Positions 8,531 through 18,125 of a stretch of DNA of 48,769 nucleotides are shown one piece after another. Positions within the stretch are counted from its first letter, which is position 1; each line of letters starts with the position of its first letter. A program made the translations under genes and the position numbers. The notes beneath the pieces were generated by a model. It saw only the letters and a list, made by a program, of their open reading frames with translations. It did no database searches and was not told the origin of the DNA. The DNA lies in contig JAPLUI010000241.1 in NCBI GenBank assembly GCA_026397725.1, forward strand, positions 1 to 48,769, given 5' to 3'. This DNA is from Verrucomicrobiota bacterium (GTDB lineage Bacteria; Verrucomicrobiota; Verrucomicrobiia; Verrucomicrobiales; Akkermansiaceae).

Positions 8531-11500
8531 TTAGTTGCCAATTGTTTCAATTGTTTCAATACCCATGTCGCTCGCGACCTGAACCCAGTATTGCCACCGC
8601 TTCTGAATCGTGGAGCGAAATTGACCACTATGACCTTTGTGAGTAGAGCCGAACAGGTAGGGTTCAGCATCAAGATTCACAGACGGTTTCGACCTGAACA
8701 TGCCGACGGTGGCATCCTCGGCACCGGTGGCGTATGAATGGGATTGTGCGACCCACGAAAACACTTCATAGCGATCATCAGGGAAAGATAGGGAGTGACT
8801 TTTGAAGAAGCTATCCTGCTTGTCGAAGGTGGTCGTCACCCCCGTGTAATAATACTTGCCCATGCTGGGCTTCATTCGGGTATTGCCTTCCCATAATTTC
8901 AGCGCCCAATCATGGACATTGTAGTGATTCACGTATGTAACGTCAGAGGGCATGTGAACTGGTGCCAGATACGACGGATTTCCCTTCCTCTTCCATCCTT
9001 CCACGACGATCTGAGACGATCCTACTTGCCAGAAGTGTGCATAAATATCCGGCATGGATGGTGCGAAAGCGATTCCTCCGATTGTCATGATCGGAGTGCT
9101 GGGATCCCAGCAATGTGCGGACAGGGACGCTTGAGAAGATACGTATGCATGAACGGGAGCAGATGTTCTGAATTGGCGCAAGGCCTCGCTGCACACGATG
9201 TTCCCCATGCTATGGCCGTAAAGTCGCACTTTGCTGGCACCGTAGGCACTGAATACCACCGCACGATCAGAAATCAATTGATTCAGCGCCGCAGCGGAGT
9301 TCCATGCCCGCTCCTCACTGCCATTGAAGTGGTCCAGCATGTTAATGCTTGGATTCGGGTAGCCATGGAAGGTCGGCCACCGGAAGGCGCCGAATCTGCC
9401 CTTGTAGCCAAGGTGCCACAGGCGCTTGAACATGGTGCTGGCGAAGAGTGCCTCCTTTTCCCATGGCGGCGCGTTCCAACCGTGGACGAACAGGATATAG
9501 TCTTTCTCGCGGCTGGTTTCCGGTGGCGGGAGGCTCTGGCCGCTGGTCATGGTTGCCCTGCCGGCTGGCCATGTGTCGTAACAGACTCCCGCCAGCCGGA
9601 CATCGCCGACGGTCCAGGTTTCATACATGTCCCGGGCTTCCTTCAGATCGAGACAGACCGGCGGCAGGGTAAACATGACTTGGCTTCCCCGCAGGAACTC
9701 AAAGACCAGCCGGCCCTTGCCGCAGCGCTTACCCTCAAACAGAAGATGCACGACCCTGTCGGAAGGCAAGTCTTGCCAGGCACGGCGGGGAACCTCGACG
9801 CCCTGAGGGATGTTGACTGCGGTGCAGAGTTCCTCGCCGTAGTGCCTTTGCAACTGATTGAAGCCAACATCCTCGTCGTTGAGGTATTTGCGCCCGCCAT
9901 CGATCTCAACCGGCTGAAAGAGCGTTACTTCAGGAGAATTTACCGTAGGCTCCATGCGAACGTAGAGCTTGATGGTTGCATCATAGGGATTGAAGGCGGC
10001 TCCGAAGCCACTCAGGTCAATCCACACCCGGGTGAGATCCTCCAGGTCCCTGCTGCACTTGACCCCTGGCTCCATGTTGTCAGAGGGATATTCCGTAGTG
10101 CTTCCGAGTACGTCATCTTCCTCCCAATCGGAGAAATCGACCGTGTGTCCCATGTCGCGGTCATCGTTCACCCAAAACACCAAGGGTTTTTCCGCGGTGG
10201 TGGCATCCTGGCCATCAAAGGTGATCTTCCCGTCGCGGTCCGCATCAACGGCCACGCCAGGCTTCACGAGTGAAACAGTATATTCAAACCCGGCAACCAC
10301 CGGCGGGATGAGTTCGATCCAATCCGAAGTCAAACGTCCTGCGGGAATGACCGGTTCTTTCGGTACGATTTCGACGATCTCAGGGAGCATCCCGAAAATG
10401 AACGGGTATGGCAGTCGGCGGGTCACCTTCAAATAGCTGCGGGTGCGATCAAGGTGACTCAGCGCGTTGGCTATCAAACGTAAGCGTGACTGCCGGTTTT
10501 CCCCGCAATAGTCGGTGTGAGGCCGATCTCCGGCAGAGTCTTCAATGACGAATCGGGACCAACCATCGTAGGCGGTCTGATGTTGCCAGGGGTTGGAAAG
10601 CATTTGCTCTTCGAGATAGATCGGCTGCAGTTGGATGAAAGTCGTGACCCCGAACGACGCGCCGTAATAGCCGTCATTCTCGTAATAGAGCAGCCCCTCA
10701 TTTCGCTCGAGGTCATCTTGCGATGCGGGAACATGCAGGCCCCACGCAAGAATGTTTCGGCGCTGTTGTGATTCCAGCTTGATCCCGTCGATGGATTGTT
10801 CAGATGGGGGACAATTGATGATGGCGGCGAGGTCGATTGCCTCGATTCCATCACCGGTGTAGTCGGTGGTGGGATTGAGATTCCCCGAAGCCAAGTCGGG
10901 GTAAAGCGGCCCCCATTCCTCCGGAGACTTGCCGGAGGCTAACAACATCCTGGCAAGCGAAATCTCCCAGTCGTCCGGCATGCCGTCATTGTCGAAGTCG
11001 TTGCAAGGGACGATTTGGAGAATGGTCGGTTGGTCGCTGGCATCAGTGGTGGTGAGGGTGATGCGACCGTCCGAGGATATGTGGTTAGGGACGAGGGCGT
11101 TGGGGCAGAGGGTGGAGAGCGGAGCATCCGCAGCCGGCGGACTGCGCCTGATTTGAAGGGCTGCGAGCAGGATCGGGGTGCCGTCCGGGGAGATCTGGAA
11201 AGGCTTGGGACCCATACCGAGCATGCGACCGTTGTGGGTTGAGAGTGAAACGATGGATTCACCACCCAGGCCGGGTTGTCTGACGAGAGTGAAGACGCCG
11301 GTCGTGGTGTTGAGTTGGTAGGTTTCATAACGAGTGCTCCCATCCGGGTTAGGCAACGGTCGGCAGACCAGGACCCGGTCATCAGAGCAATCCTGGATCA
11401 ATGGAGTTGCCGATGCCGGGAACCATTCCGCAGGCATGGGGATGGTGGCGGTGTAGTAATCATGACAGATCAGGATGTCTCCCTCGTTGTAACCTGATAT

Positions 11501-12685
11501 GCCACTGGCGGATGGCACATATCGGTCGGTGGCGGCGACCGCTTCGCCGTGATTGTTGAGTGCCCGCCAGGTGACTTCCGAGGGCAGTGATCTGACATAA
11601 CTTCCGGGTTCGCGGAGCATCAGAGGGCCTGCGCCGGCCTGGAACACCCGGAAGGTTCCATCACTGGAATCCGGCCCACTGGGAATCAGGGAGTCTCCGG
11701 GATCAAGGGTGCCATCTGCCACGAGTGCCGCGATGATGGTGGCCAGCGGGCTCCAATTGCTGGGCGGGAGTGGAACAATCATCCGATTGCCGCTGGCGTC
11801 CGGCGCGGTGACAAGTTCGAGCACGCTGTCAGGAGTCCAAACCAATGATTGTTGCACGACGACCGAACCGTCATCCGCGGCCGAGTGGAAATACTTGTTC
11901 GTGGCCAGTGGCAATGCCTCAATGCGGTAGATCCCGATGGGAGAGGTGCCGAGTTGGGATTCGCGCAAATTCGATAAGTTATCGCCGTCAGTGTCAGCGG
12001 ATGCATCTGCCGCGCGGAGAGGGTCCAGGCCCCATTGCACTTCCCAGGCATCGTTCATTCCGTCGCCATCGGTGTCGGGATTGTGAGGATCGGTGTGGTG
12101 CGCGACTTCTTCGGCATTGGTGAGTCCGTCATCATCATAGTCGTTGTCAAGGGATGCCGCCAGAGTCTCGAAATGAAGTGCAAACACGGCCTTCAGTTGG
12201 CCAATAGTGGCCAACCCGCGGTTGTTGTCATCCGCAGTGGACACGGTCCACGGGAAGTGAGTGCCCGCTGACTGGGTGCCATTGGCTTGCAGCTCACCTT
12301 GGAGCCAAAGTGGGGACACGGAATTGAGATGCTCGTAAAATGGACCGGCGATGGCTTTCAACTGACCGACGAGGAGCGGGGCTTTCTGGGCCTGCTGCCA
12401 AGCGGCATCCGGCATGGCCGGGACCGCAAAGGTGACAACGGGCTTGCCGGAGCCAACCAAATCAGCCTCAATTTGACTCGCCAAGGTTGGAAGCACGGCC
12501 CTCAGGGCGTCGAGCGCCCGGTTGGCCATGAATTTGGCTTGGCCGATGTTGGCGGGGCCGTGGTTGTTAGGGGTGGCGGCAGGGTCGATGACGGAGGGCG
12601 TGCCCAGGGACCACCAAACCGGGTCCGCACTGCGGCTTAGGATGGCAGTGCCAAGCAGGATGAAGGGAATGATCAGGCGTTTCAT
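8531..12685 (-). CDS. Large secreted protein with TSP3-like calcium repeats and alpha/beta-hydrolase domain
   Basis: The 1384-residue protein starts at MKRLIIPFILLGTAILSRSA (12685), a signal peptide. The N-terminal region has the PNNHGPANIGQAKFMA pattern seen in verrucomicrobial secreted proteins. Next comes a run of calcium-binding repeats (DNDYDDDGLTNAEEV, NPDTDGDGMNDAWEV, DTDGDNLSNLRES). A second EF-hand-like stretch (DFDNDGMPDDWEI) lies mid-protein. The C-terminus has ILFVHGWNAP and the nucleophile elbow GHSMG (Ser near 1159), with a candidate His in HKGHSG near the end: an alpha/beta-hydrolase, substrate unknown. It lies downstream of the YadA-like gene with an 86-nt gap, so they may be co-expressed at the cell surface. 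Confidence 0.85.
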   Translation of the reverse strand: MKRLIIPFILLGTAILSRSADPVWWSLGTPSVIDPAATPNNHGPANIGQAKFMANRALDALRAVLPTLASQIEADLVGSGKPVVTFAVPAMPDAAWQQAQKAPLLVGQLKAIAGPFYEHLNSVSPLWLQGELQANGTQSAGTHFPWTVSTADDNNRGLATIGQLKAVFALHFETLAASLDNDYDDDGLTNAEEVAHHTDPHNPDTDGDGMNDAWEVQWGLDPLRAADASADTDGDNLSNLRESQLGTSPIGIYRIEALPLATNKYFHSAADDGSVVVQQSLVWTPDSVLELVTAPDASGNRMIVPLPPSNWSPLATIIAALVADGTLDPGDSLIPSGPDSSDGTFRVFQAGAGPLMLREPGSYVRSLPSEVTWRALNNHGEAVAATDRYVPSASGISGYNEGDILICHDYYTATIPMPAEWFPASATPLIQDCSDDRVLVCRPLPNPDGSTRYETYQLNTTTGVFTLVRQPGLGGESIVSLSTHNGRMLGMGPKPFQISPDGTPILLAALQIRRSPPAADAPLSTLCPNALVPNHISSDGRITLTTTDASDQPTILQIVPCNDFDNDGMPDDWEISLARMLLASGKSPEEWGPLYPDLASGNLNPTTDYTGDGIEAIDLAAIINCPPSEQSIDGIKLESQQRRNILAWGLHVPASQDDLERNEGLLYYENDGYYGASFGVTTFIQLQPIYLEEQMLSNPWQHQTAYDGWSRFVIEDSAGDRPHTDYCGENRQSRLRLIANALSHLDRTRSYLKVTRRLPYPFIFGMLPEIVEIVPKEPVIPAGRLTSDWIELIPPVVAGFEYTVSLVKPGVAVDADRDGKITFDGQDATTAEKPLVFWVNDDRDMGHTVDFSDWEEDDVLGSTTEYPSDNMEPGVKCSRDLEDLTRVWIDLSGFGAAFNPYDATIKLYVRMEPTVNSPEVTLFQPVEIDGGRKYLNDEDVGFNQLQRHYGEELCTAVNIPQGVEVPRRAWQDLPSDRVVHLLFEGKRCGKGRLVFEFLRGSQVMFTLPPVCLDLKEARDMYETWTVGDVRLAGVCYDTWPAGRATMTSGQSLPPPETSREKDYILFVHGWNAPPWEKEALFASTMFKRLWHLGYKGRFGAFRWPTFHGYPNPSINMLDHFNGSEERAWNSAAALNQLISDRAVVFSAYGASKVRLYGHSMGNIVCSEALRQFRTSAPVHAYVSSQASLSAHCWDPSTPIMTIGGIAFAPSMPDIYAHFWQVGSSQIVVEGWKRKGNPSYLAPVHMPSDVTYVNHYNVHDWALKLWEGNTRMKPSMGKYYYTGVTTTFDKQDSFFKSHSLSFPDDRYEVFSWVAQSHSYATGAEDATVGMFRSKPSVNLDAEPYLFGSTHKGHSGQFRSTIQKRWQYWVQVASDMGIETIETIGN

Positions 12686-12771
12686 GAGCGGTAGTGTGGA
12701 AATTGAAACACGAGGCAAGCGGCGTGAAACCGTGGTCCGGCACGGAGGCCGCTGGCGTGGATGTTTGCTGA

Positions 12772-14754
12772 TCATTCATAGATACCCATGGAGATGTCAC
12801 CCTGGGCTTGCTCAATCACGACTTTCCCCTTGAGGACGGTGTGTCCCTCAATGACCAGCGCATTGCCGTCGCTGTCGGTGGTGGCGGCACTCGGATCGGC
12901 GAGGGGTGAAGTGGTGACAGGGCGGGCTTTCCAGGCCTTGTTGGTGAGCGTGGTCTGGCCGTTCTTGAGGGTGGTGATGGCGTTGGAGGTCTCGAACGTC
13001 GTCGCGTCGGGATTGCCATTCCCGACTTCCAGCAACGCTGATTCCTCAATCCAGCCAGTGTCACCAATCGGAGTGATTGAATTGCTACAGGAAAGGTTCT
13101 GGGATCCAATGGCGAAATTGTAGGCACTCGATGAAATCACCCCGCTTCCCATCGCGTATGAGTACTCACCACTCGCAACATTGAGCCTTCCTCCCAATGC
13201 GACGGAGCCAATACCCATTGCGCAATTACCGCTAGATTCAGTTTCATCAAATCCTCCAACGGCAATCGATGATTCACTAAACGCCTGTCCAGTCGCCATG
13301 CCTAAAGAATAGTCTCCTTCAGCAAGCCCCCAGCTTGCGGCAAACGAATAGGCACCTGAAGCGTACCCCTGCTGAATAGCTGTTGCATAACATCCGACGG
13401 CATATGCGTAATCGCCCAGAGCAAGGGCTGAATTTATGGTGGCCTGGGCATTTTGGCCGATGGCAATGGTGCCTTGTTGGGTGGCAGCGGCGTTGTAGCC
13501 AAGAGCGAGAGTGGCGCCGTTGGTGAGGGTTGCATTGGTTCCTGATCTTGTGGTCAGGACCGGGTATCCGCCCAGCGTGGCATTGCTCGCCACCAGTTCG
13601 CCGTAAAGGTGGGTTTTGGTGGTGCTGGCGTTGCCGATGACGGTGGTGTTGGCACCCTCGCCGATGGCACTGGAGCCGATGACGATGGAGTTGCTGTCGT
13701 TATTGTCCTTGCCTTTGACATTGGCGCCGACATAGATGCTGTTTTCCGGGTCGGTGAGCGGGGTGGTGCCATTTGCCTGGTAGGATGCGGCACTGCGGCC
13801 CAATGCGACATTATTGCTTCCGAAGGTGTTAGTGCAAGCTGCCTGGTAGCCCAGCGAGGTGTTACCGGTGCCAGTGGTATTGGACTGCATCGACTGCATG
13901 CCGACGGCCGTGTTATTGCCTCCGGTGGTATTTGCGAAGAGCGCATAGACGCCAGCAGCGGTGTTGTAACCGCCCCTGGTGTTGGCGTAGAGCGCGTACA
14001 TGCCGGATGCGGTGTTGTAGTATCCGGCGGTATTCGAGTTGAGAGCACCGGTCCCGATTACCGTGTTGGTGGTGAGATTGCCAGCGCCTTTGCCGACGCG
14101 AACGCCGTTGAAATAGGAGTCCATGCCGACGCCAATTCCTCCCGTGACGGTTAATGCGCCGGTGCTGGATGAGGTCGCCGGCGTGGTTCCGCCAACCTGC
14201 AGGAGGCCGCCAGTTCCCGTGAGTTGCAGGCCGTTCTGTAAAGTGACTTGGGCCGGGAAGATGGCGGCTCCGCTGGCAGCCGCCTTCAGGGTCGGGAGCG
14301 TGCTATTGCCGAAGAAGATTCCGCTGTTGATGCCAGTGGTAGCCAGCGTGATTTTGCCGTTCTCCGGATCGAACAATTGTCCCACCGTGCCATCGGACTT
14401 GTAGAGAGTCAGGGCATTGGAGCGGTCCAGCTTCATTTTGTTCTTTGCCGATGGGGTAGGAGCTGCGGTGATCGTGTCCCGCCAGAGGAAGGCCCCCTGG
14501 GCCTGCACCATATCGAAGGTGGCAGTGCCGACCGGGTTGGATAGGTCGGCGGGGAGCCAATTGAACAGGACCTCTCCATTCTGACCCAAATCCACTCCGT
14601 TGGCGAATTTGCCCCACCCTGTTACCGTTAGATTGCCAGTGATGGTATCGCCGACGATGGGTGTGCCCATGGCGTCATGAGCAGTGACAAGTGCGACAGC
14701 CGTGACCCAAGCTGCGAGATGGAAGCGTCTGTAATCCTGATGATTCGGTTTCAT
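12772..14754 (-). CDS. Secreted YadA-head-like repeat protein
   Basis: The 660-residue protein has a signal peptide (to about residue 30, AHDAMGTP). The middle is made of about 14-residue repeats of the YadA/Hia head type: NTVIGTGALNSNTAGYYNTA, GGYNTAAGVYALFANTTG, NNVALGRSAA, SNSIVIGSSAIG, TVIGN, and later GTIAIGQNAQA and ALALGDYAYAVG. No C-terminal trimeric autotransporter membrane anchor is visible; the protein ends in LVIEGHTVLKGKVVIEQAQG. It may instead form a trimeric beta-roll fibre secreted by another route. Phage tail-fibre-like use of the same repeats is known, but no phage genes adjoin it. Confidence 0.8.
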   Translation of the reverse strand: MKPNHQDYRRFHLAAWVTAVALVTAHDAMGTPIVGDTITGNLTVTGWGKFANGVDLGQNGEVLFNWLPADLSNPVGTATFDMVQAQGAFLWRDTITAAPTPSAKNKMKLDRSNALTLYKSDGTVGQLFDPENGKITLATTGINSGIFFGNSTLPTLKAAASGAAIFPAQVTLQNGLQLTGTGGLLQVGGTTPATSSSTGALTVTGGIGVGMDSYFNGVRVGKGAGNLTTNTVIGTGALNSNTAGYYNTASGMYALYANTRGGYNTAAGVYALFANTTGGNNTAVGMQSMQSNTTGTGNTSLGYQAACTNTFGSNNVALGRSAASYQANGTTPLTDPENSIYVGANVKGKDNNDSNSIVIGSSAIGEGANTTVIGNASTTKTHLYGELVASNATLGGYPVLTTRSGTNATLTNGATLALGYNAAATQQGTIAIGQNAQATINSALALGDYAYAVGCYATAIQQGYASGAYSFAASWGLAEGDYSLGMATGQAFSESSIAVGGFDETESSGNCAMGIGSVALGGRLNVASGEYSYAMGSGVISSSAYNFAIGSQNLSCSNSITPIGDTGWIEESALLEVGNGNPDATTFETSNAITTLKNGQTTLTNKAWKARPVTTSPLADPSAATTDSDGNALVIEGHTVLKGKVVIEQAQGDISMGIYE

Positions 14755-15095
14755 GTTATTGTGTTGTTTAATTTGTTAGTTGCTGGCAATGGCCTTTCAG
14801 TTATCGAATGGCGTAGCAAATAGCAAATCGCGGTGAAGAAGCCAAGGAAATTCGTCGAATTCTTTTTATGGGTAGCCAAAGCGTTGAAGATCAAGCTATT
14901 AGATAATAGATTAGGATAACCTTAAGTTCGCCATGTCCCCGGTGATTTGGCAATTGGAGGGAACGCGCCGGTAGGAAAGGGCTGCCAACGGGTGAGGAAG
15001 AATGATATATGTCATTCCAGGTCGGCAATCCGGCCGATGGATTTTGAGGCAACCCGGGGCCCGGCGTTGGAGGCTGGGTGGCGTGGCGGTGGGAT
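14755..15095. other. Intergenic between malQ and the YadA-like gene
   Basis: AT-richer than its surroundings near 14760-14920, which fits a promoter and leader for the YadA-like gene transcribed leftwards. A small stem, GAATGA-TATATG-TCATTC, lies at 15000-15017. The 416-residue open frame that crosses this stretch overlaps malQ in another frame and is low-complexity, so it is not counted as a gene. Confidence 0.35.
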
Positions 15096-16898
15096 TCAGG
15101 CGCGGCGGGTGATGCCGATGATGGAGGCGAGCTTGGTGCTGGCGGAGTTGAGGGCTGGGTTGGTCCGGATTTCGGATAGGGTCCAGGGGAGTCGGAAGCG
15201 CCAGTTTTCGCCGCCGGTGGTGCCGGGGCGGTTGATGCGGTTTTCGAGGGCGAAGAGTTCGGTGACCATGATGGCGGCGTAGCGGGAATTCGAGGCGAAG
15301 AGGGCCATGATGAGTCGCCATTGGATGGCGTCAGTGAACGGTGGCCAGTGGCCGTGGGTTGGCTTGGGGATGGCGGCGAATTCCGCGAGGGTGCCCAGGG
15401 TGTGGCTGGCAGCGCTGGCAGTTGCCGCCTCGGCGCTGTGTGGGTGAGATTCCGGGTGGCCGATGGTGGCGCGGTGGAGGCCATTCCAGATGGCACCCAG
15501 CGGGTCGTGATCGTGAGTGGAATAGGCGGCGAAGCTGCACTCGGCGAAGTGACTGCCGGGGCGCGGGTGGCCATGCTCGTTGCAATCCCAGTGGGGAATG
15601 GTGAATCCGGCGATGCCGAGAGCGGCCAGATGGGGGCGGACGTAATCCGGCACGCAGCCGAGGTCTTCGGCGATGATTTCGGCGTCGGCCGCAGCCTCGA
15701 CGACGGCCCGCAGCCGGGAGTCGCCATCGCGGAGATTGGCGGCCTTGTTTGCGGCCGTGTCATCGGGGCGCATGAACCAGCGCGGCAGTCGGCCCTGATT
15801 GAGGGCGGCGGCTTGATCGGGATTGAGATCGGCAAAGTCGCGGTTGCGCTCGGGTCGCCAGGGAAAGGCATAGATCCGGTAGAATCCGAGGATGTGATCG
15901 ATGCGGAGGAGTTGGAAGATCGCGGTGAGCCGCCGGATGCGTTGTTTCCACCACGGGAAGCCCTGGGCCTGCATGGCGTTCCAGCGGTAGAGCGGGATGC
16001 CCCAGTTTTGGCCCCACTGCTGGAGGAAGCGGTCATGTTGGAACATGCGCTCCGGAGGCGAACCGCCGCACCAATCGAGATGGAAGGAGTCGCGCTCGAA
16101 AAAGACATCGCTCGAATGCCAACTGACGCCGATGGGGACATCGCCCATCAGCTTGACCCCGCGGCTTTCCGCATGGTTGCGCAGGGCGCGCCACTGCCGG
16201 AAACACAGCCATTGGACAAACGCGTAGTAGCCGAGTCGGTAATCGATGCTGGCGGCATCGCGGGTCCGTTCATGGGCGAGGAAGGCGCGGGCCCGTGGCG
16301 GCGTGCGGCAGCATTCGGGCCATTGATCCCAGGTGAGCGTCTCGCCGTGCCACTCCATGAGGAAGCGGAACAGACAGTAATCGTCAAGCCAGGTGGTTTC
16401 CTCGCGGCGGAAGCGGGCGAACTCGTCGCGGACCCCCGGTGCCGCGTCCTCAAAGCGCGACCAGGCCAGCTCTAGCAAGGTCCGTTTCGCCCGGCGTACG
16501 GCGGGGTAATCGACGAGGCGGGCGGCGATGGCGGCGGTCATGTCGAGGCGGGCGGTGGCCACCTCGGCACTGGTTAGGCCGGGGATTTCGCTCGCCTCGA
16601 TGGCCAGATAGATCGGCTCCAGGGCGACGGAGGAAATGGCGCTGTACGGGCTCTCATCGGCACCGTTTTCGTTGATGGGAAGGAGTTGGAGGAAGCCGAC
16701 GCCATGGTCCGCAGCCCAATCCACCCACTCGTGCAGGGCCAGGGTATCGCCGATGCCGAGGTCGCCGTTCCGCCGTGGGCTGAAGGCGGGAAGGAGGATG
16801 CCGGCGCTGCGTTTTCCGGATGACTGCACGGGCGGAATACTGGCAGGTCGGGGCGGCCCGTAAACCCTGAATTCACCCGCCCTGAGGCTGGCAGCCAT
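15096..16898 (-). CDS. malQ: 4-alpha-glucanotransferase (amylomaltase)
   Basis: A GH77 enzyme of 600 residues from the ATG at 16898 (MAASLRAGEF), transferring 1,4-alpha-glucan segments in maltodextrin and glycogen metabolism. Family motifs are clear: GDLGIGD near the N-terminus, GDVPIGVSWHSSDV, WGIPLYRW, the nucleophile motif RIDHILGFYR, the acid/base motif AEDLGCVPDYVRPHL and YSTHDHDP near the C-terminus. The start overlaps the end of the upstream aminomutase gene by 26 nt. No other glycogen genes are visible nearby. Confidence 0.93.
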   Translation of the reverse strand: MAASLRAGEFRVYGPPRPASIPPVQSSGKRSAGILLPAFSPRRNGDLGIGDTLALHEWVDWAADHGVGFLQLLPINENGADESPYSAISSVALEPIYLAIEASEIPGLTSAEVATARLDMTAAIAARLVDYPAVRRAKRTLLELAWSRFEDAAPGVRDEFARFRREETTWLDDYCLFRFLMEWHGETLTWDQWPECCRTPPRARAFLAHERTRDAASIDYRLGYYAFVQWLCFRQWRALRNHAESRGVKLMGDVPIGVSWHSSDVFFERDSFHLDWCGGSPPERMFQHDRFLQQWGQNWGIPLYRWNAMQAQGFPWWKQRIRRLTAIFQLLRIDHILGFYRIYAFPWRPERNRDFADLNPDQAAALNQGRLPRWFMRPDDTAANKAANLRDGDSRLRAVVEAAADAEIIAEDLGCVPDYVRPHLAALGIAGFTIPHWDCNEHGHPRPGSHFAECSFAAYSTHDHDPLGAIWNGLHRATIGHPESHPHSAEAATASAASHTLGTLAEFAAIPKPTHGHWPPFTDAIQWRLIMALFASNSRYAAIMVTELFALENRINRPGTTGGENWRFRLPWTLSEIRTNPALNSASTKLASIIGITRRA

Positions 16899-18057
16899 GC
16901 GCGTGGAGCCGCGCCAGCACGGTGGCCGGCATGGGCACCGGATCGGGGTATTCAAAAACCTCGCCCTCATAGTTGCGCAAGGTCACTTTGCCCGGTGCGG
17001 TATCGATGATGTATTGCGGGTTGAGCGGGATTTTCCCCCCGCCGCCGGGACCATCAATGACGAATTGCGGGATGGCATAGCCGGTGGTGTGGCCGCGCAG
17101 GCCGTCGATGATGGCAATGCCCTCGGCCACCGACGTGCGGAGGTGGGAGGACCCGTTGATCAGATCGCACTGATAGAGGTAGTAGGGTCGCACGCGGCAC
17201 ATGAGCAGCTTGTGGACGAGGGCTTTCTGGACTTCCACCGAGTCATTCACGCCGCGCAGGAGCACCGACTGGTTGCCGAGCGGGATTCCGGCCTCGGCGA
17301 GTAGGCCGAGGGCCTCGCGTGCCTCGGCGGTCAACTCGCGCGGATGGTTGGTGTGGATGGACATGAACAGCGGGTGATGCTTTTTCAACACCGCACAAAG
17401 CTCAGGGGTGATTCGCTGCGGCAGGAAGATCGGGATGCGCGTACCGATCCGGATGAACTGGATGTGTGGGATCGCCCGCAGCCGGGTGAGAATGCGGTCC
17501 AGCCGTTCGTCGGAAAACAACAGGGGATCCCCGCCGGACAGCAGCACATCGCGGACTTGCGGGGTGCGCTCGAGGTATTTGAAAGCCGCTTCCCACTGGG
17601 TTTCCAGATGTTGCTCGCCCACGCCGGACACCACGCGCGAACGGGTGCAGTAGCGGCAGTATGAGGCGCAGCGGTCGGTCACCAAGAACAACACCCGGTC
17701 CGGGTAACGGTGGACCAGCCCGGGCACCGGCATGTGGGAATCCTCGCCGCAGGGATCGGTGAGTTCTTCGGGCGCCGTCCAGCCTTCCTCAATGCGCGGA
17801 ATGACTTGTCGGCGGATCGGGCACTCCGGATCCTGGCGGTCGATCAAATTGAAAAAATGCGGGGTGATGGACATGGCCAGCTTGCTTCCGGCCAGCAGCA
17901 CGCCGGCACGCTCGATGTCGGAGAGTTTCAGCCGGGCTTCAAGATCCGCCAGGGAATCGACGCGGTTGCGAAGCTGCCAGCGGACTTCGCGCCACTGGGG
18001 CATGGCCTCGTGCGGCCAATAACCGGGCGCATGAGAGCGAAAGGAGAGGTCGGACAT
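16873..18057 (-). CDS. kamA: Lysine 2,3-aminomutase (radical SAM, PLP)
   Basis: The 394-residue protein starts at MSDLSFRSHA (18057). It has the radical SAM cluster motif C130-x3-C134-x2-C137 (CASYCRYCTRSR), then SGGDPL, RIGTRIPIFLPQRI and HTNHPREL typical of KamA, and the C-terminal PLP-lysine motif PGGGGKIPLNP. The enzyme interconverts L-alpha- and L-beta-lysine. Beta-lysine can serve as an osmolyte precursor or, with EpmA, modify elongation factor P. Neither partner is in the window, so KamA versus EpmB cannot be settled by context; the length and C-terminal extension favour KamA. It lies between pssA and malQ on the same strand. Confidence 0.88.
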   Translation of the reverse strand: MSDLSFRSHAPGYWPHEAMPQWREVRWQLRNRVDSLADLEARLKLSDIERAGVLLAGSKLAMSITPHFFNLIDRQDPECPIRRQVIPRIEEGWTAPEELTDPCGEDSHMPVPGLVHRYPDRVLFLVTDRCASYCRYCTRSRVVSGVGEQHLETQWEAAFKYLERTPQVRDVLLSGGDPLLFSDERLDRILTRLRAIPHIQFIRIGTRIPIFLPQRITPELCAVLKKHHPLFMSIHTNHPRELTAEAREALGLLAEAGIPLGNQSVLLRGVNDSVEVQKALVHKLLMCRVRPYYLYQCDLINGSSHLRTSVAEGIAIIDGLRGHTTGYAIPQFVIDGPGGGGKIPLNPQYIIDTAPGKVTLRNYEGEVFEYPDPVPMPATVLARLHAHGCQPQGG

Positions 18058-18125
18058 GGACGGTGATGGAGTGATGAGGTGAAAACGCCAGTGGGTGAGG
18101 CCGGGCCCGGCACGCGGGTGCTCGG

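Noticed and set aside
8912..10273. 453-residue plus-strand ORF
   Set aside because: Antisense to the hydrolase gene and without recognisable features.
14891..16141. 416-residue minus-strand ORF
   Set aside because: Ser/Pro/Thr-rich, out-of-frame reading over malQ, which itself shows clear GH77 motifs.
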